NCBI GenBank assembly: GCA_044378425.1
Contig: JBILXN010000112.1
Coordinates: 1-7,861, forward strand
Direction of reading: 5' to 3'
Source: UBA6136 sp044378425
GTDB taxonomy: Bacteria; Pseudomonadota; Gammaproteobacteria; Methylococcales; Methylococcaceae
DNA: 7,861 bases
The position numbers were made by a program, and so were the translations under genes. Shown piece after piece: positions 4,391-7,861 of the stretch (position 1 is its first letter; every line of letters begins with the position of its first letter). Below the pieces are notes generated by a model. It worked only from the letters and a program-made list of their open reading frames with translations, was not told where the DNA came from and made no database searches.

Positions 4391-5329
4391 ATGCGCCTGT
4401 CCGCCGCCTTCATCTTCGTTGTCCTGCTCTGGTCTACCACGCCGCTGGCTATCAAATGGAGCGGCGAGGGACCGGGGTATCTGTTCGGCGTGACGGCGCG
4501 CATGTGTCTTGGCCTCTTCTGTGTGCTGCCGGTGCTGGTGCTGCAACGGCAGCGCCTGCCGTTGTCCCGCAAGGCGCTGCTGGCGTATCTGGCCGGTGCA
4601 GTGCAGATTTTCGGCGCGATGCTGGTGACCTACTGGGCGTCGCAGTTTATTCCCTCGGGCTGGATTTCGGTGGTGTTCGGCCTGTTACCGCTGATTTCGG
4701 CACCGATGGCGGCTCTGGTGCTGGGCGAACGCAGCTTGCGACCGGGGCTGCTGCTGTCCTACGCGCTGGGCTTTGGCGGGCTGGTGGTGATGTTTCAGTC
4801 TGCCCTCAGCTTTGCCGAAGGTGCCGCGCTCGGCGTCGCCGGCGTCATCGTCGCCGCCATCCTGCAAGCCGCCAGCGCCGTCTGGGTGAAGCAGATCAAC
4901 GCTGGCCTGCCGGCACTGGTGCAGGTGGCGGGCAGTCTTGCGCTGGCCGTGCCGGGCTACCTCGTCACCTTTGCACTCAGCGACAGCCCGTGGCCCGACC
5001 GCCTGTCACTGCCCAGCCTGCTGTCCATCGCCTATCTGGGCGCGATCGCCACGCCCGTGGGGTTTGCGCTTTATTTCTATGTACTCAACCGGCTGCCGGC
5101 GACCCGGGTGGCGCTGATTACGCTGATTACACCGGTGCTGTCGCTCTATGTCGGCCATGTGGCCAACGGCGAACCCCTGCATGGCAAGGTGCTGCAGGGG
5201 ACGGCGCTGATTCTGGCCGCCTTGCTGCTGAACCAGTGGGGTACCCAGGGGCGCCAGCCCGTCACCACCCCGCCTCGGCGCAGGTCACTCAGAAAGCGGC
5301 GCCGTAACTCTCGCGGTAGCGCTGCTTGA
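4391..5329 (+). CDS. EamA/DMT-superfamily membrane transporter
   Basis: From ATG 4391 the protein has 312 residues with about ten hydrophobic helices in two EamA repeats. The first runs from the N-terminal LLWSTTPLAIK (12-22) to VLGER (110-114), the second from about 145 to NGEPLHG (259-265). Both repeats end in the GE-containing loop typical of the drug/metabolite transporter superfamily. It sits in the inner membrane; the substrate (an amino acid, metabolite or drug) cannot be told from sequence. The chain ends in an Arg-rich tail (PPRRRSLRKRRRN), which would be cytosolic by the positive-inside rule. The frame is open upstream to ATG 4313 and 4331, but those add a polar, low-complexity start. 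4391 begins right at the first helix though it lacks a good ribosome site. The last 41 bp overlap the convergent kinase gene. Confidence 0.88.
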   Translation: MRLSAAFIFVVLLWSTTPLAIKWSGEGPGYLFGVTARMCLGLFCVLPVLVLQRQRLPLSRKALLAYLAGAVQIFGAMLVTYWASQFIPSGWISVVFGLLPLISAPMAALVLGERSLRPGLLLSYALGFGGLVVMFQSALSFAEGAALGVAGVIVAAILQAASAVWVKQINAGLPALVQVAGSLALAVPGYLVTFALSDSPWPDRLSLPSLLSIAYLGAIATPVGFALYFYVLNRLPATRVALITLITPVLSLYVGHVANGEPLHGKVLQGTALILAALLLNQWGTQGRQPVTTPPRRRSLRKRRRNSRGSAA

Positions 5330-6221
5330 AGGTCGCCAGCGTGAAGCCATGGTTCTGGGTGCCGTAGCATTCAACCTTGATCGCGCCCAGCAGCGAGGCA
5401 ATACGGCCGGTGGTCGGCCAGTCCAGATTTTCCATCAGCCCGTAGACCAGACCGGCGCGGTAGGCATCGCCGCAACCGGTGGGGTCAACCGCGCGGCGCG
5501 GGGTGGCGGGCGGTATGTCGATACACTCACCGCCGACATGAATCACCGAACCCTGAGCGCCACGGGTGACAATCAGCGCCTCGACCTTTTCCGCCAGCGC
5601 GGTGAGTGACAGGCCGGTGCGCTCCTGCAACAACTGCGATTCGTAGTCATTGACCGTTACCCAGCTGGCTTTTTCGATGAAGTCCAGCAGTTCCTCGCCA
5701 TTGAACATGGGCAGGCCCTGGCCGGGATCGAAGATGAACGGTATGCCCGCCCGCACGCACTCTGCGGCGTGCTGGATCATGCCGTCCTTGCCGTCGGGAG
5801 AGATCAGCCCCAGCCGGATACCCTGATCCTGGGGGACGCTGTTGTGATGGGCGAAGGACATCGCGCCCGGGTGGAACGCGGTGATCTGGTTGTCGTCCAT
5901 ATCGGTGGTGATATAGGCCTGCGCGGTGTAGCTCTCCTCCAGCACCGTAATGTGATCCTGGCGGATACCGCAACAGGACAGCCACTGCGAATAGGGGGTG
6001 AAGTCCTTGCCGACGGTCGCCATGATCAGGGGATCGCCTCCCAGTTGCTTGAGATTGAACGCGATGTTGCCGGCACAGCCGCCGTATTCCCGCCGCAATT
6101 CCGGCACCAGGAAGGCAACGTTAAGGATATGGACCTGTTCCGGCAGGATGTGGTGCTTGAATTTGTCAGGGAACACCATGATGGTGTCGTAGGCCATGGA
6201 GCCACAGATCAGTGCTGTCAT
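5289..6221 (-). CDS. PfkB-family carbohydrate/adenosine kinase
   Basis: The 310-residue cytoplasmic kinase transfers the ATP gamma-phosphate to a sugar or nucleoside hydroxyl. Visible PfkB landmarks are the N-terminal strand ALICGSMAYDTIM, the di-glycine GGCAGN (47-52) followed by FNLKQLGG, and an NDYE motif (191-194, the NxxE magnesium/ATP site). TRGAQGS (219-225) and the signature DPTGCGDAYRAG (246-257) with the catalytic Asp252 follow. Length is normal and all key residues are present, so it should be active. The insertion around HILPEQVHILNVAFLVPELRREYGG resembles kinases annotated as adenosine kinase-like in beta- and gammaproteobacteria; the substrate is not settled by sequence. No good ribosome site precedes ATG 6221. 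It lies 94 bp downstream of the GTPase gene on the same strand, so co-transcription is possible. Confidence 0.92.
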   Translation of the reverse strand: MTALICGSMAYDTIMVFPDKFKHHILPEQVHILNVAFLVPELRREYGGCAGNIAFNLKQLGGDPLIMATVGKDFTPYSQWLSCCGIRQDHITVLEESYTAQAYITTDMDDNQITAFHPGAMSFAHHNSVPQDQGIRLGLISPDGKDGMIQHAAECVRAGIPFIFDPGQGLPMFNGEELLDFIEKASWVTVNDYESQLLQERTGLSLTALAEKVEALIVTRGAQGSVIHVGGECIDIPPATPRRAVDPTGCGDAYRAGLVYGLMENLDWPTTGRIASLLGAIKVECYGTQNHGFTLATFKQRYRESYGAAF

Positions 6222-6315
6222 TGTTTTTGATGTTGCTGTTGAAGGGGTGGGTGGGTCGTCTGCCGCGTCAGGGGCCGAACCTGTGGTGGCCTCGGCGCCG
6301 CTGAACCGCCCGTGG

Positions 6316-7861
6316 TCAGGCCTCGCCGCGACGCAGTTCCAGCCCGACCTCGGTGGTCATGAAGTGGTAGGTGTCCTTGATGATGCGCTGTTTTTCCAGC
6401 TCGGAGTTCAGCTCGGTGTCGATGTCGTCGGTGAGCTGGCGCATGATCATCTTGGCGATCTCGCCCTTGATCGAGTCGAAATAGGCGAGCAGTTCCTGTT
6501 CCAGTTCCTCGAAGTAGTTCTTGATACCGCGGCGGGCGAACATGTTGATCTGGTGCTGCTGTTTGCGGGCATAGTCGAGGATGCCGGTTTTGTAATACTC
6601 CAGCGCACGGTCAATGGCATCGCCGCGCACGCTCAGGCTTTCGACCCCGACCGGCGCACCGGTCAGGCCGGCATGGATACGATTGAGGGCATCCAGCCCC
6701 AGCGCCCGCAACTGCTCGATACTGTCCTTCGGCCCCAGCAAGCTCATGCTGCGGGCCAGTTGCAGGGCATCATCGGCCCGCCCCTGAACGGCGGTCATCA
6801 GGGCTTCAGTGCTCTGCGCCTCATGGCGGGCTTCCTGCTCCATGACGGTTCGGCCGAACTGATTGATCACATCGCCATACTCGAACAGGAAGACATCGCA
6901 CATGCCTTTCAGTCGGTTCAGCATATCCCGCCCACTGAGCCGGTCCTGCAATACGCTCAGCACATCGTCCGGCAACACCGCCGTGGCGGTGATGCTCTGC
7001 AACAGCTGGGACAGATGCCGACGCACCATCTGCTCGTCCAGCAGACGCAGCAACTGGCTGCGGAAAGCGTGCTGGATATTGAGGTTTTGCTCGATCTTGT
7101 GCGGCAGACGGCTCACCACGCTATTGAGGTCCAGCCCCTTGAGCAGCTCATTTTTGAGCGATTTGCGATCCAGCGTATCAATCGCTGACGTTACCTGCTG
7201 GCTCAACTGCGCCTGGTCTTCCTCGCGCCAGAAGACGAACTCCGGCAACAGCTCGGTACGCAGCATCATGATGTGCTCCTCGACCGTCGCCCTGAGCCGA
7301 CGCAATGCCTCGTCCTGCCGGCGGGACAGCTGGCTGGCAATGAAGGTGCTCTTCATGCCATCGTCATCGACATCGCGGTAATTCTGGTACAGCGGCTCCA
7401 GCCATTCGCGCAGGCGCTTGGCCAGATCGAGATATTCGCCACGGGCTTCTTCCAGAAACTCGGCCTTCGCCGTGTAGGCCAGATATTCAAACAGACTGCT
7501 GCGGAAACTGGTAAAGCTTTTGGTTTCCTCCAGTGCCTTGATCTGGTGGGTGGCCTCATTGCGGTCGGGGATGCGGCCTATGGCCTTTTTGAGTGCATCA
7601 ACGTGTTCGCGAATGCTGCGAGTGCCTTCCAGTCGCCCCTCCTGTATCAGCTTCAGCAGCAGGTAATTCAGCGCGGAGACCTTGAACACGCGGTCCTTGG
7701 TGATGTGGAAACCATAGTGCTCAATCTTCTGATCGAAGTTGGCCAGTTCCTCTTTTTTCTGCTTGCTGCTCAGTACATCCCACTGGTTGATGACCCAGAA
7801 TGCCCGCTGCAACACCCGCTTGCGCTGGTTGTGGATTTCAGCCAGAAGTTCTATTTCCTCC
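6316..7861 (-). CDS. Dynamin-type large GTPase, C-terminal 515 residues (5' end beyond the right edge)
   Basis: The frame is open to the window edge, so the visible part starts inside the GTPase domain (EIELLAEIHNQRKRVLQ). WVINQWDVLS carries a G4-like NQWD (normally N/TKxD), and VFKVSALNYLL matches the G5 region. The P-loop, G2 and G3 motifs lie outside the window. About 400 mostly helical, charged residues follow, with long coiled-coil-like stretches (such as EEARGEYLDLAKRLREWLEP and ARRGIKNYFEELEQELLAYF), as in the stalk of bacterial dynamin-like proteins. No membrane helix is evident; membrane contact would be peripheral. The GTG at 7813..7815 is internal and not a real start. Related large GTPases act in membrane remodelling or replication-linked processes; the role here is unknown. 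Confidence 0.75.
   Translation of the reverse strand, partial: EEIELLAEIHNQRKRVLQRAFWVINQWDVLSSKQKKEELANFDQKIEHYGFHITKDRVFKVSALNYLLLKLIQEGRLEGTRSIREHVDALKKAIGRIPDRNEATHQIKALEETKSFTSFRSSLFEYLAYTAKAEFLEEARGEYLDLAKRLREWLEPLYQNYRDVDDDGMKSTFIASQLSRRQDEALRRLRATVEEHIMMLRTELLPEFVFWREEDQAQLSQQVTSAIDTLDRKSLKNELLKGLDLNSVVSRLPHKIEQNLNIQHAFRSQLLRLLDEQMVRRHLSQLLQSITATAVLPDDVLSVLQDRLSGRDMLNRLKGMCDVFLFEYGDVINQFGRTVMEQEARHEAQSTEALMTAVQGRADDALQLARSMSLLGPKDSIEQLRALGLDALNRIHAGLTGAPVGVESLSVRGDAIDRALEYYKTGILDYARKQQHQINMFARRGIKNYFEELEQELLAYFDSIKGEIAKMIMRQLTDDIDTELNSELEKQRIIKDTYHFMTTEVGLELRRGEA

Noticed and set aside
4300..5307. 335-residue plus-strand frame in another phase over the EamA gene
   Set aside because: It is Arg/Gly/Ala-rich with no membrane pattern, while the overlapping frame gives a well-formed ten-helix transporter.
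6196..7188. 330-residue plus-strand frame opposite the GTPase
   Set aside because: It is the antisense shadow of a coherent helical protein with G4 and G5 motifs.

Overview
The window reads as a GC-rich proteobacterial chromosome, most likely a gammaproteobacterium. I base this on a MazG that matches the E. coli type along its whole length, a PfkB kinase of the kind common in beta- and gammaproteobacteria, and GC-rich codon use. No species can be named. There are no tRNA, rRNA, CRISPR or transposase sequences.

The left 3.1 kb is the accessory part. An exported collagen-like protein gene (called colB here, 747..1730, minus strand; signal peptide, 49 Gly-X-Y triplets, 147-residue C-terminal domain) is transcribed divergently from a family-2 glycosyltransferase with a helical TPR-like tail (1978..3129, plus strand). 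The region between them carries a good extended -10 promoter for the collagen gene, a perfect 11-bp tandem repeat that looks like a response-regulator box, and a -10-like element facing the glycosyltransferase. About 490 bp of this control region, with the 5' ends of both genes, is present a second time in direct orientation at the left edge. There it drives a second collagen-like gene (colA here) that leaves the window, and it ends in a frameshifted fragment of the glycosyltransferase. A spacer of about 255 bp (493..746) with three strong hairpins separates the fragment from the 3' end of colB.

The right part looks like ordinary chromosome. A small conserved-type protein (3249..3470, plus) meets mazG (3467..4285, minus) at overlapping stop codons. 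mazG diverges from a 10-helix EamA/DMT transporter (4391..5329, plus). The transporter overlaps the end of a PfkB-family kinase (5289..6221, minus) by 41 bp. A dynamin-type large GTPase (6316..7861, minus) lies upstream of the kinase on the same strand and loses its N-terminal half at the window edge.

The main proposal is that colA, colB and the single intact glycosyltransferase form a surface-collagen module. The glycosyltransferase would modify the threonine-rich Gly-X-Y stalks, and duplicated copies of one regulated control region would serve two different collagen genes. The gene structures are visible in the sequence; the functional link is inference.
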